From assembly GCF_030123365.1 (NCBI RefSeq), contig NZ_CP126107.1, forward strand, positions 3,430,001 through 3,494,000: DNA of 64,000 nucleotides, given 5' to 3'. The DNA comes from Neobacillus sp. SuZ13 (lineage in GTDB: Bacteria > Bacillota > Bacilli > Bacillales > Cytobacillaceae). Below are positions 34,761-43,658 of the stretch, one piece after another. Under the pieces are notes generated by a model. It was not told where the DNA came from, searched no databases, and was given only the letters and a program-made list of their open reading frames with translations. Both the position numbers and the translations under genes were made by a program. Every line of letters begins with the position of its first letter. The first letter of the stretch is position 1.

Positions 34761-36392
34761 TTATTCCAGTTTTCGATATTTATTATGGTTTACAATGGAA
34801 TGGGATGATGTTAAATAGTCTTGGACTAACAGCATAAATTCGATGGCCACTCGTTTTTCATGTTCCATAAAATCTTCACCGAGAATGCTTTCAAGCTTTT
34901 GCAAGCGATGATACAACGTTTGCCTGACGATATAAAGCTTACTCGCTGCCTCCTGTTTTGAGCCATTACACTCTAAATAAACTTTTAACGTCTCTAACAA
35001 CTTGCCATTATATTTCTGATCATAATGAATAACTGGCTGTAAATACTCTGCAGCAAACTCTTGCAAATTGATATGTTTACTCATTTGCGAAATCAACCGA
35101 TATAAATGCAAATCTTCATAAAAATAATAGTCTGCTTTATTGGACATCTTTTGCTGGATTCGCTGAGTTTCTTTTGCTGTTTGATAACTTTTATGTACTT
35201 CATTTAAATTCCCGCTAAAACTTCCAGCGGTAATCATTATTTTCACTGAACATTGTTTTCTAATAAACTCTGATTCAAGTATGGATTCGATTGCTGTTTT
35301 CATTCGTTCTTTTACATTCTTTTTCGCCCGGTTGTTTACAAGAATGAATGTTATTTCATTTCTTTTTTCTACAGAAAACACCGTGAAACCATTCTGTTCA
35401 AGAACCGAACGAAATAATAGTTTTAAATACGTTACATCTTGCGTGATTTTTTCTTTGAGAGGAATAAGCTTTGTGATTAAGACTGCGGCTTCATTGGCTT
35501 TTGTTTTGACCCGATTCTGCGCAAAATATTCACTAATACTTTGGGGGGAATGCTCACCTTCAAGCCAGCCATACAGCCACTCAAACTCTTCGACACGCTT
35601 CTTTTCTTCAACATACATATCCCTTAATAAATGCTGTGCTAGCGCAGTTGCAGTCCGATCCAAAATTAATACATCGTATTCACTAATAGGAAGATTTTTA
35701 GAGTAGATGAATAACTCCGCGCATTCTTGCCCAAATAAGAAAATAGGTTGAGAGGCAATGTTTTCACATCGGTTGATTTTGAATTCCTTGAGCTGGTGAA
35801 TGATTGTTTTTTGTTCGAGTAAATTAATGTCTGGCATAAATTCATAATCCTGATTTTTCAAACGGAAAATAATTTGGACATCCAAAGAAGAAAACATACA
35901 TTTTAGAATATCTTCATAATTTTCAATCGTTAACAGTCGTTTATTAAGGCTTTGGGAGTAATTTTCTAAATCGGATATCATCTGGTATTGCTGGTTGATA
36001 ATTATCGAGTGAATATCTTGAGTAATTTGTACAAATGGAACTTCCTTTGAAAAAACGATGATGGGGAAATGATGCTCATTTGCAAAATTTATGACTTCCA
36101 TAGGGATCTCTGTCATGTATGTTCCCATTTCAATACATAAGCCTGCAGCCTGATTATCAAGAAATTCTTTTACCATTGAAACAAATAAGTCCGTATTTTC
36201 CCTCCAAGCAACCCCCGTTGAAAGAATCAGTTCATTTCCGTTTAGAAGATTACGAATACTCGTGACCTCGACGACATGAACCCATTTGACAAATCGTTGA
36301 ATACCTTTTTCTCCGGCAATAACGTGTGCGTGTTCAAAGTTCTTTCGCTTTAAGATATCTGCCACTGTTAAATGGAAATGGTCTTTGATCAT
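34761..36392 (-). CDS. PucR-family transcriptional regulator
   Basis: This 543-aa regulator starts at the ATG after AAGGAGAG; an earlier in-frame ATG is less likely. Residues 1-130 form the PucR N-terminal domain (LTVADILKRKNFEHAHVIAG, GLCIEMGTYMTEIP). A GGDEF-like middle region follows. The C-terminus has the PucR helix-turn-helix (YLECNGSKQEAASKLYIVRQ, LYHRLQKLESILGEDF). It sits inside the pyrimidine cluster, so it probably senses a pyrimidine catabolite and activates these genes. Confidence 0.9.
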   Translation of the reverse strand: MIKDHFHLTVADILKRKNFEHAHVIAGEKGIQRFVKWVHVVEVTSIRNLLNGNELILSTGVAWRENTDLFVSMVKEFLDNQAAGLCIEMGTYMTEIPMEVINFANEHHFPIIVFSKEVPFVQITQDIHSIIINQQYQMISDLENYSQSLNKRLLTIENYEDILKCMFSSLDVQIIFRLKNQDYEFMPDINLLEQKTIIHQLKEFKINRCENIASQPIFLFGQECAELFIYSKNLPISEYDVLILDRTATALAQHLLRDMYVEEKKRVEEFEWLYGWLEGEHSPQSISEYFAQNRVKTKANEAAVLITKLIPLKEKITQDVTYLKLLFRSVLEQNGFTVFSVEKRNEITFILVNNRAKKNVKERMKTAIESILESEFIRKQCSVKIMITAGSFSGNLNEVHKSYQTAKETQRIQQKMSNKADYYFYEDLHLYRLISQMSKHINLQEFAAEYLQPVIHYDQKYNGKLLETLKVYLECNGSKQEAASKLYIVRQTLYHRLQKLESILGEDFMEHEKRVAIEFMLLVQDYLTSSHSIVNHNKYRKLE

Positions 36393-36515
36393 TTTGCTCT
36401 CCTTGGAAAAATTAAACAGAAATATTGGTTGTAAAAGGATTGGCTTTGCAACCAATCCTTTCATTTATTTCTACTCGATGATCGGGAAGTATACCTTTAT
36501 TTCTCTAGGCATGGA

Positions 36516-36731
36516 CTAGCTGGTGTGGTTTTGCTTTAATAATAGACTAGTAAAATACTTACGGGCATTTGCTGTTCCAATCTTAAGTATTTCGGTGACA
36601 TTTCCGTTTGGGTGGGCAAATTCAACAGTTGCCCCGTTTAGATGCTCATTTACACCGCTGATCTGATACCCCTTTTGGATAAGAAAATCAATTTTGTCTC
36701 TTTCATCTAAAAATTGCTGATAATCTGACAT
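36516..36731 (-). CDS. Small protein of unknown function in the pyrimidine cluster
   Basis: This 71-aa soluble protein (MSDYQQFLDERDKIDFLIQK, then VEFAHPNGNVTEILKIGTAN) is predicted to mix helix and strand, with no membrane segment or cysteine. It lies between dihydropyrimidinase and pucR on the same strand, 40 bp after the former. I do not recognise the family. The position suggests an accessory role in pyrimidine breakdown, but that is inference. Confidence 0.72.
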   Translation of the reverse strand: MSDYQQFLDERDKIDFLIQKGYQISGVNEHLNGATVEFAHPNGNVTEILKIGTANARKYFTSLLLKQNHTS

Positions 36732-36771
36732 CTAAGCTCCCCCTTTAATTCAGAAATATCTTTAATAATTA

Positions 36772-38190
36772 TTAGATTGATAGTGTTTCGTTTTGGTTGA
36801 CAAGCGCATTTTTATTATATTTCGCACGCTTTAAATATTGGCCGGAACCTGGTTTGCCAACAAACTGCTTGTCACGGACAACAAATTCCCCTCGGGACAA
36901 TACTGATACTGGCTCTCCGGTGATCTTCATTCCTTCAAATGCGTTATAATCCACAGCCATATGGTGGGTTTCAGCCGAAATGACGCGTTCGATATTCGGA
37001 TCAAAAATCACAAGGTCTGCATCTGCACCAACAGCGATTGTCCCTTTTTTCGGGAATAGACCAAATAGCTTTGCGCTTCTTGTTGAGGTAATATCAACAA
37101 ATTGATTTAAACTAATCCGACCTTTTTTCACCCCTTCAGAGAATAAAACTGACAAACGATCCTCAATAATTGGGCCTCCATTCGGAATTTTAGTAAAATC
37201 ATCCCTTCCTAAATCCTTCTGCCCTTTAAAATCAAAGGAGCATTGATCGGAGCCGATGGTTTGAAGTTGACCGCTCTTCAAAGCATTCCATAAAACATCT
37301 TGATTCCACTTTTCTCGAAGCGGCGGTGACCAAACGTATTTTGCTCCTTCGAAATTCGGTTTCTCTAAATAGCTTTGATCAAGGACTAAATACTGCGGGC
37401 ACGTTTCCCCCCAAACATCAAAGCCCTTACTGCGTGCTTTAGCAATTTGTTCTACTGCATCCGCACAGGAGACATGGACCACATATAACTGTGAATTAGC
37501 AAGCCCCGTAAAATTTGCCGCACGTCCAGTTGCTTCTCCCTCTAACTCAGGAGGTCTTGTTAATGCATGGTAAATAGGTGCTGTATTTCCTTCGTCGAGG
37601 GCTTTTTTTGTTAAGAAATCAATAACATCGCCGTTTTCTGCATGGACCATTACCAAGGCACCATGTTCTTTTGCGGATATTAAGGTCTTAAACAATGTTT
37701 CATCATCCGCTTGAAATACATTTTTGTATGCCATAAATACCTTAAAGGAGGTAATACCTTCTTCATTAATAACCTGTGGAAGTTCACCCAGTACATCTTC
37801 ATTGATTTCTGAGATCATTAAATGGAACCCATAATCAATGACCGCTTTCTCTTTCGATTTTGCATGCCAGGTTTGAATAGAGTTTTTCAAAGGCTCACCC
37901 TTGTTGGTTAAGCAAAAATCAATAACCGTTGTCGTCCCGCCGAAGGCAGCCGCAATCGTGCCAGATTCAAAATCATCCTTTGTTACCGTTCCTCCAAAAG
38001 GCATGTCAAGGTGAGTGTGTGGATCAATCCCGCCTGGAAAAACAAAACAGCCTTTTGCGTCGATAACTTCCGCACCGATTGCTGATAAATTTGAGCCTAT
38101 TTGTGTGATCTTACCATCCTCAATTAATATTTCTCCTTGATACGTGTCAGCCGCGGTAACAATCGTGCCATTTTTGATTATTTTTTTCAT
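36772..38190 (-). CDS. hydA: Dihydropyrimidinase (D-hydantoinase family)
   Basis: This 472-aa amidohydrolase opens dihydrouracil or dihydrothymine to N-carbamoyl-beta-amino acids. Metal-binding parts are visible: HTHLDMPFGG (near residue 57), the carbamylated-lysine segment SFKVFMAYKN (near 150), HAENGD (near 183), HVSCADAVEQI (near 240) and GSDQCSFD (near 315). It lies 22 bp after preA and belongs to the same transcription unit. Confidence 0.94.
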   Translation of the reverse strand: MKKIIKNGTIVTAADTYQGEILIEDGKITQIGSNLSAIGAEVIDAKGCFVFPGGIDPHTHLDMPFGGTVTKDDFESGTIAAAFGGTTTVIDFCLTNKGEPLKNSIQTWHAKSKEKAVIDYGFHLMISEINEDVLGELPQVINEEGITSFKVFMAYKNVFQADDETLFKTLISAKEHGALVMVHAENGDVIDFLTKKALDEGNTAPIYHALTRPPELEGEATGRAANFTGLANSQLYVVHVSCADAVEQIAKARSKGFDVWGETCPQYLVLDQSYLEKPNFEGAKYVWSPPLREKWNQDVLWNALKSGQLQTIGSDQCSFDFKGQKDLGRDDFTKIPNGGPIIEDRLSVLFSEGVKKGRISLNQFVDITSTRSAKLFGLFPKKGTIAVGADADLVIFDPNIERVISAETHHMAVDYNAFEGMKITGEPVSVLSRGEFVVRDKQFVGKPGSGQYLKRAKYNKNALVNQNETLSI

Positions 38191-38212
38191 TATATTCCCT
38201 CCTTAGTATTAT

Positions 38213-39499
38213 TTACTTCGTAATATCTGCTTTACACTCAACCACACCGCTTAAGGCAGCTTGTCGTTCATTCCAGGTCATCGGTGCTAATTCCCTCGTG
38301 GCTTCCACCATGTCAATGGCTCCATCGACAGGACAAACAATCGAGCATAAGTTACAGCCGACGCAATCTTCTTCACGTACCTTGAGGTAACTCTTCCCAT
38401 TTTCGTCTTTCAACATATCGATACACTGGTGGGAAGTATCTTCACAGGCAATGTGGCATTTATTACAATTAATACAAACATCCGTATTGATTTGTGCAAC
38501 AATATTGTAATTTAAATCCAAATTACCCCAATCTGAGTATCTAGGAACAGATTTCCCGATGATATCAGATACCGAAGCAATTCCTTTGCTATCGAGGTAA
38601 TTGCTAAGACCTTCAATCATGTCCTCGACAATGCGGAAACCATGGTGCATAGCGGCTGTACAAACTTGTACACCAGTTGCACCCATTAACATAAACTCAA
38701 CAGCATCCTTCCAGTTAGAAATCCCGCCAATCCCTGAAATTGGGACGTTAATACGTGGATGCCTTGCACACTCTGCGACCATATTTAAGGCAATCGGCTT
38801 TACTGCAGGTCCACAATATCCGCCGTGTGCTCCTTTTCCGGCAACATGGGGAATGGTATTCCATGAATCAAGGTCGACCCCCATCAAGCTATTAATTGTA
38901 TTGATCATAGAAATCGCATCAGCACCACCATTGCAGGCAGCTTCCGCCGTAGCGGTTATATCGGTAATATTTGGAGTTAACTTTACAATAACAGGTGTTT
39001 TAGCTACTTCCTTCGCCCAATAGGTTTGCCGTTCCACCAAAGCTGGTACCTGTCCTGAAGCAGAACCCATGCCACGTTCAGCCATCCCGTGGGGACATCC
39101 GAAATTCAACTCCAGTCCATCCACCCCGACATCTTCGACACGTTTAACAATCTCATGCCACTTCTCTTGCTTCGGTTCCACCATGAGCGAAGCAATGATT
39201 GAATGGTTTGGAAAACGCTTCTTAGTTTCATAGATTTCTTTTAAATTAACATCCAATGGTCTGTCAGTTATAAGTTCAATATTATTGAAACCTGCCACTC
39301 TTTGCCCGTTAAAGCTTATAGCGGCAAATCTTGAAGATACATTCAGAATCGGATCGCCCAGTGTTTTCCAAACTGCCCCACCCCATCCTGCTTCAAAGGC
39401 TCTCTGCACTTGATAGCCAGAATTGGTCGGCGGTGCTGACGCCAGCCAGAACGGGTTAGGAGATTTAATCCCTGCAAGATTGATACGTAAATCAGCCAT
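38213..39499 (-). CDS. preA: NAD-dependent dihydropyrimidine dehydrogenase subunit PreA
   Basis: PreA holds FMN and reduces uracil or thymine to the dihydro form. The 428-aa protein is a dihydroorotate-dehydrogenase-like barrel (ELNFGCPHGMAERGMGSASG, the catalytic Cys-like GAHGGYCGPAVKPIAL region) plus a C-terminal ferredoxin domain with two 4Fe-4S motifs, CINCNKCHIAC and CVGCNLCSIVC. It works as a complex with PreT, encoded 33 bp upstream. Confidence 0.95.
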   Translation of the reverse strand: MADLRINLAGIKSPNPFWLASAPPTNSGYQVQRAFEAGWGGAVWKTLGDPILNVSSRFAAISFNGQRVAGFNNIELITDRPLDVNLKEIYETKKRFPNHSIIASLMVEPKQEKWHEIVKRVEDVGVDGLELNFGCPHGMAERGMGSASGQVPALVERQTYWAKEVAKTPVIVKLTPNITDITATAEAACNGGADAISMINTINSLMGVDLDSWNTIPHVAGKGAHGGYCGPAVKPIALNMVAECARHPRINVPISGIGGISNWKDAVEFMLMGATGVQVCTAAMHHGFRIVEDMIEGLSNYLDSKGIASVSDIIGKSVPRYSDWGNLDLNYNIVAQINTDVCINCNKCHIACEDTSHQCIDMLKDENGKSYLKVREEDCVGCNLCSIVCPVDGAIDMVEATRELAPMTWNERQAALSGVVECKADITK

Positions 39500-39532
39500 C
39501 TATTTTTCTCCCCTCTATTTTCATTTGAGATA

Positions 39533-40903
39533 TTAGTTTGCCGTCCCGACGAAGGAAGATTGCTTATGGATCGCATATGCCACATCTTTCCCTTGTTGTG
39601 CAGCCGTAACGACCATGGCGTCTCCATTTCCTTTTCCAAACACAACATCTCCGCATGCAAATACTTTTGGGTTGGAGGTTTGTAAGGTTTCAGAATCGAC
39701 CTTTACAACCCCGCCATTATGCTCTATACCGAACTCTTCAATCAGGTTAAGATGTCTGGTTTGACCTATCGCTTTCACCACTGCATCGACCGGAAGGATA
39801 TGCTCCGACCCTGCAATAGCTGTTGGACGTCGTCGACCATCTTTTTCAGGCTCGCCAAGTTCCATTTTGATACACTCAATGCCAGTCACCTTTCCTGTTT
39901 CATCACCAATTATCCGTTTTGGAGCCGTTAACCAGCGGAATTCTACACCGTCCTGTTTGGCAAATTCATATTCAAAGTCATAGGCGGTCATTTCTTCTTC
40001 CGTTCTTCGATATAAGATTTTGACGTTTTCTGCTCCTAACCGGACAGAACAGGTCGCCCCATCAATAGCAGTATTTCCGGCCCCAATGACAACCACGCGT
40101 TTTCCAACAAAATCTTCAGATAACTGACCACTTTTGGTTGCTTTAACAAATTCAATCGCATCAAAAACACCCTCAAGGTTTTCACCTTCCACACCAAGGT
40201 TTGGTACATGTGCCATACCTACTGCCAGGATGATATAATCAAAATTTTCAGTGATTTCTTCGACAGAAATATCCTTACCGACCAACGTGTTAGTTCTAAT
40301 ATCGACATTCAATTTCTCAACCTGTTCAACTTCCCAGAAAGAAATTCTTTGCGGTAACCGGAAAGAAACTATTCCGTACGTATTTAAACCACCCGCTTTC
40401 TCGGAACCTTCAAAGATCGTAACCTCGTATCCTAACCTTGCCAGTTCTCTTGCTGCGGATAGTCCAGCCGGGCCCCCGCCGATGACAGCAACTGTTCTTC
40501 CATTCGATTGACCTGGTTGAAAGAGTGTCTGATTATTGACCATTGCCCAATCAGTAGCATATCTTTGTAAATTACCAATCATAATTGGTTTAGTAGAGTG
40601 ATTTAGGACGCAAGCCCCTTCACATAATTCTTCAGTAGGACATACCCGTGAACAACTTGCACCGACAGGATTGGATGACATGATTGTTTTGGCAGATCCT
40701 AATAAGTTTCCTGAAGCAATTTTTTTAATAAAAGTAGGAATATCAATACCTGTTGGACATGCTTTAATACACGGAGCGTCATAGCAGTAGAGGCAGCGAT
40801 TAGATTCTTCAACAGCCTCTCTGTTTGTCAGCCCACTTTCCACTTCTAGAAAGTTCTTTTCAAGATTAGATAGTGAAATGCGCTGCATTTTTTCATTCGC
40901 CAT
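39533..40903 (-). CDS. preT: NAD-dependent dihydropyrimidine dehydrogenase subunit PreT
   Basis: PreT is the electron-input subunit: it takes electrons from NADH through FAD and Fe-S clusters to PreA. The 456-aa protein has an N-terminal Fe-S region (CLYCYDAPCIKACPTGIDIP, CSRVCPTEELCEGAC), a FAD-binding GGGPAGLSAARELARLG, and a NAD-binding VVVIGAGNTAIDGA. It resembles the glutamate synthase small subunit. It is the first gene of the pyrimidine cluster and is preceded by a long regulatory gap with a cre-like box. Confidence 0.95.
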   Translation of the reverse strand: MANEKMQRISLSNLEKNFLEVESGLTNREAVEESNRCLYCYDAPCIKACPTGIDIPTFIKKIASGNLLGSAKTIMSSNPVGASCSRVCPTEELCEGACVLNHSTKPIMIGNLQRYATDWAMVNNQTLFQPGQSNGRTVAVIGGGPAGLSAARELARLGYEVTIFEGSEKAGGLNTYGIVSFRLPQRISFWEVEQVEKLNVDIRTNTLVGKDISVEEITENFDYIILAVGMAHVPNLGVEGENLEGVFDAIEFVKATKSGQLSEDFVGKRVVVIGAGNTAIDGATCSVRLGAENVKILYRRTEEEMTAYDFEYEFAKQDGVEFRWLTAPKRIIGDETGKVTGIECIKMELGEPEKDGRRRPTAIAGSEHILPVDAVVKAIGQTRHLNLIEEFGIEHNGGVVKVDSETLQTSNPKVFACGDVVFGKGNGDAMVVTAAQQGKDVAYAIHKQSSFVGTAN

Positions 40904-41202
40904 AGAGAAACCTCCTTCAATTATTTATCGATTTTTCAAAACTTTTTTGAAGGCAGAAAGTTGTCCTGTTTTTTACTGAAATTAAAATGTAAGCGCTTTA
41001 ATAATTGAATACTACCAAAAAGGGACCAACTCCTTTTGTACATATATGTATTTTGCAGAAAATTCTGCATCTTATTTTAATTTTACAGACTGTTAATAGG
41101 CATTTCACCTAACAATCTGTAAAATGATGCATGCAATAATTTAACCATTATGTAAAATAGTAAGATGTCTCCTAAGAATGTAGAATCAGGGAGGGAACAT
41201 TG
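40904..41202. promoter_or_regulatory. Regulatory gap upstream of preT with cre-like box and two inverted repeats
   Basis: No protein gene was found here. It holds a cre-like box TGTAAGCGCTTTAA (40988-41001; 13 of 14 matches), the palindrome TGCAGAA-AA-TTCTGCA (41054-41069), and a larger inverted repeat TTTTACAGACTGTTA / TAACAATCTGTAAAA (41081-41095 and 41110-41124; 14 of 15 pairs, 14-bp spacer). The large repeat is a good candidate operator for the PucR regulator; the cre box implies carbon repression. No convincing -10/-35 pair was settled on. Confidence 0.55.
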
Positions 41203-41232
41203 ATGTATGTTAGCATTAAAAGGGAATTTTAG
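41203..41232 (+). other. Nine-codon micro-ORF with strong ribosome site
   Basis: AGGGAGGG at 41188-41195 is followed 7 nt later by ATG and a nine-codon frame (MYVSIKREF) ending TAG. An imperfect hairpin (AAAAGAG...CTCTTTT with a GGCAAGCC core) and T-rich sequence follow. It could be a leader peptide, a remnant of a deleted gene, or chance. The stretch on to 41504 holds nothing else I can name. Confidence 0.3.
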
Positions 41233-41504
41233 ATAAAGTTTTTAAAAGAGGGCAAGCCTTATTTGTACTCTTTTCTGAATACTTTTTCAATTTAACATAA
41301 TGATACCAAAAAAATTGTAATAATCTATCGAATTGTCAATTTTTCTTACATACTTTTTTTCGTGGCTCTGGAAGGTTTAATCATCTGAATTTTACTTGTT
41401 TAATCTGACTTCATTTTACTAAAAATAACAAATTCCTTAATACAGCTCGAGTAAAAATTTCTCGACATTTTCTACTATTTTTGCATTTCAGTTCTCCCAA
41501 AAAA

Positions 41505-41534
41505 AAGTGTACCAGCCGAAATGGAGGTACACTT
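41505..41534 (-). terminator. Terminator of the HemD-like gene
   Basis: AAGTGTACC and its complement form a 9-bp stem with a 12-nt loop, followed by eight T on the minus strand, just past the stop codon. Confidence 0.85.
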
Positions 41535-41540
41535 AAAAAT

Positions 41541-42347
41541 CTAAATCAAAAAATATTTAGCTAACTCGACCACCATTGCCCCCATTCTTTCCTTTTCAGG
41601 AACCACAATTCTTTCGATTCCCTCATCTTTTAAAGCCGCTTCGGTTACTTTCCCAACCGCTCCAGCAACGACCTTTTTATTGAAAGCGGCCACGATATCT
41701 GTATAAATCTTATGTTCTCTTGCATATTCAAAGAGCGAGTGTACCTGAGTGGCAGTGGTAAAGCAAACTGCGTCACATTTATCGAACTGTAATTCATGTA
41801 TTAACCGATCTACTATCTCATTATCAGGTGCAATATGCTGATATGGTAGGATTTTTTTTACAGTTGCCCCACGCTCTTCTAAGAATGTTGTTAATGCAGG
41901 TGCTGTTTCGCCATGGAGTTGAACCATAACTCTTGTTCCTGAGAAATCAACGTTTTCGAGTGCAAGTGCTAATCCTTTCGTTGTTCCATCCACATCAACT
42001 ACATGTGGTTTTAGATCATATTTTTTCAGAGCAGAGAGTGTTTTATATCCTCTAGAGGCGATCTTGGCTTCACGAATATTCTTAAAAAATAAATCACTTA
42101 ATCCAAGTTTTGCTGCTAAATCCACAAGTGTCTCAAAGCCAATCCCAGTGGTAAAAATGACCCAATCAGCCCCATTTTCCACGAATTCACGTACATCTGG
42201 TTCTACCTCTTTCTCGGCTAAAAACACTGTCCCTTGAAGAGGTCGAACGAGAGGAACCCCTCCCTGTTTTTCAATTAGTATACTTATTTCTTCTATCTTT
42301 CGCGAACCACAGATAACAACTTGTTTTCCAGTCAAACCCTTTTCCAT
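41541..42347 (-). CDS. Uroporphyrinogen-III synthase-like protein (HemD family)
   Basis: This 268-aa protein has the HemD layout of two alternating alpha/beta domains: GKQVVICGSRKIEEISILIE at the start, DWVIFTTGIGFETLV near residue 80, VCFTTATQVHSLFEYA near 193 and VAGAVGKVTEAAL near 223. HemD closes hydroxymethylbilane to uroporphyrinogen III. Here it is away from other heme genes and may be a paralogue with a different role. It follows the oxidoreductase gene by 17 bp in one operon. Confidence 0.8.
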   Translation of the reverse strand: MEKGLTGKQVVICGSRKIEEISILIEKQGGVPLVRPLQGTVFLAEKEVEPDVREFVENGADWVIFTTGIGFETLVDLAAKLGLSDLFFKNIREAKIASRGYKTLSALKKYDLKPHVVDVDGTTKGLALALENVDFSGTRVMVQLHGETAPALTTFLEERGATVKKILPYQHIAPDNEIVDRLIHELQFDKCDAVCFTTATQVHSLFEYAREHKIYTDIVAAFNKKVVAGAVGKVTEAALKDEGIERIVVPEKERMGAMVVELAKYFLI

Positions 42348-42364
42348 CGTACTTACCTCTCAGA

Positions 42365-43051
42365 CTAAATAATAATATTTTTTTTTTTTTCGATTTGATC
42401 GATCTTATGCGAAGGATAAATATTCATCCCACTTTTACCAAATTTCGCTACTACTGCCATTGCCGTTGCAACGGTTTTAGCTTCAATGGCTTTATAAGGT
42501 CGTAATGGACCAACCATTAGTACATTGATAATAGCACTTGTTTTTGCGGCAATTTTTTCGCCGAAACGAAATTCTTTTCTTTCCCCTAATAAAAGTGATG
42601 GCCTAAAAATATGTACAGATGGTAAACTTAAATTACCTAAAGATTCTTCCACTTCACCCTTAACTCGATTATAAAAAATACTTGATTTAGCATTTGATCC
42701 CATTGCGGTAATAATAAGAAATTTCTCTACCTCACTTTTTTTCGCTATTTTAGCTGCCTCGACTGGATATTCATAATCTACTTTTCGAAAAGCTTCTTTG
42801 CTTTTTGCTTTTTTAATTGTCGTTCCTAAACAGCAAAAAACGTCCGTTACTTTAAATAATTCTAAGTATGTATGAAGTTGCTCAAAATCAACTACATGCA
42901 CTTCACATGAAGAATCAGGACTTACAATTGGTCTTCGCACTAACAAATGGATTTTTTCATAATTTTTTTGTTGGATGAGGATTTTTACCAATTCATTTCC
43001 TACTAGTCCGGTAGCACCTAGTATTAGAGCTGTTTTTCTTTTGTTTTCCAT
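42365..43051 (-). CDS. NAD(P)-binding oxidoreductase, HTATIP2/YwnB-like
   Basis: This 228-aa atypical short-chain dehydrogenase starts at the ATG after AAGGAG; the upstream in-frame ATG lacks a site. It has the nucleotide-binding ALILGATGLVGNELVKIL, DVFCCLGTTIKKAKS, a VDYEYPVEAAKIAKK segment, and YNRVKGEVEESL, where the Tyr and Lys of the active site would lie. Its substrate is unknown. It is the first gene of a two-gene unit with the HemD-like gene. Confidence 0.85.
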   Translation of the reverse strand: MENKRKTALILGATGLVGNELVKILIQQKNYEKIHLLVRRPIVSPDSSCEVHVVDFEQLHTYLELFKVTDVFCCLGTTIKKAKSKEAFRKVDYEYPVEAAKIAKKSEVEKFLIITAMGSNAKSSIFYNRVKGEVEESLGNLSLPSVHIFRPSLLLGERKEFRFGEKIAAKTSAIINVLMVGPLRPYKAIEAKTVATAMAVVAKFGKSGMNIYPSHKIDQIEKKKNIII

Positions 43052-43299
43052 ATCTACTCTCCTTATAATCCAACCAACTTCTTTATTAAGATTATTACAC
43101 AATCTCTAGGAATAATGAAGAATATTAGTCCTCATAAGTAAATTCATTGGAGCTTATTGCTTTAGATTGAGAAATAAAATTACACCATAAAGTCAGAAAA
43201 ACTATTATTCGTTTTTGAAATAATAGATGGTTTTTTGTTCAATTATTTTCAGATTGGACATACTTATGAATGTGAATTTTTATTAAAGGAGGAACATAT

Positions 43300-43599
43300 A
43301 TGCCAAACGATTTTCAATTTAGTAATTTTATCAATGAGGTTTCCCTGCAAACAAAAATGGAAAATGTGTGGAGTAATACATGTGGATCATGGCAGAATTG
43401 TAATGAAGAAACCATCCAATCTTTCTTAGCTCAGTGCCTTGATTATAATATTGATCCACAATACTGTATGAGTTGGGTTGAGCAGCATAAGGAAATAATT
43501 CCTGATTGGACGAATGTATCGGAAACCTCGCTAGGATGGATAAACGCACATACTTCAACCGGTTCGGCGATCTCGATTTCCGAGCAGGATTTTAGTTGA
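43300..43599 (+). CDS. Small Trp/Cys-containing protein of unknown function
   Basis: I do not recognise this 99-aa soluble protein. It has four cysteines in the middle (NTCGSWQNCNEE, AQCLDYN, QYCMSWVE), four Trp, and a Ser/Thr-rich tail (NAHTSTGSAISISEQDFS). There is no signal peptide. A perfect AAAGGAGG ribosome site and a strong terminator support a real gene. The spaced cysteines suggest metal binding, disulfides or a modified peptide precursor, but no modifying enzyme is next to it. Confidence 0.72.
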   Translation: MPNDFQFSNFINEVSLQTKMENVWSNTCGSWQNCNEETIQSFLAQCLDYNIDPQYCMSWVEQHKEIIPDWTNVSETSLGWINAHTSTGSAISISEQDFS

Positions 43600-43606
43600 A
43601 TTTTTT

Positions 43607-43628
43607 GGGAGGGCTACAAAACCCTCCC
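43607..43628 (+). terminator. Terminator of the small Cys protein gene
   Basis: GGGAGGG and CCCTCCC form a GC-only 7-bp stem with an 8-nt loop, followed by TTTTC on the plus strand. Confidence 0.8.
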
Positions 43629-43658
43629 TTTTCATTTACCCTAATCATTACAATGTAC

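Noticed and set aside
39343..39660. A 105-codon frame across the preT/preA junction
   Set aside because: It overlaps both real genes in another frame and has no motif or ribosome site; it is a shadow.
40960..41060. Sigma-54 promoter upstream of preT
   Set aside because: A GG element exists but no proper GC element at the right spacing was found, and no sigma-54 activator is in the cluster.
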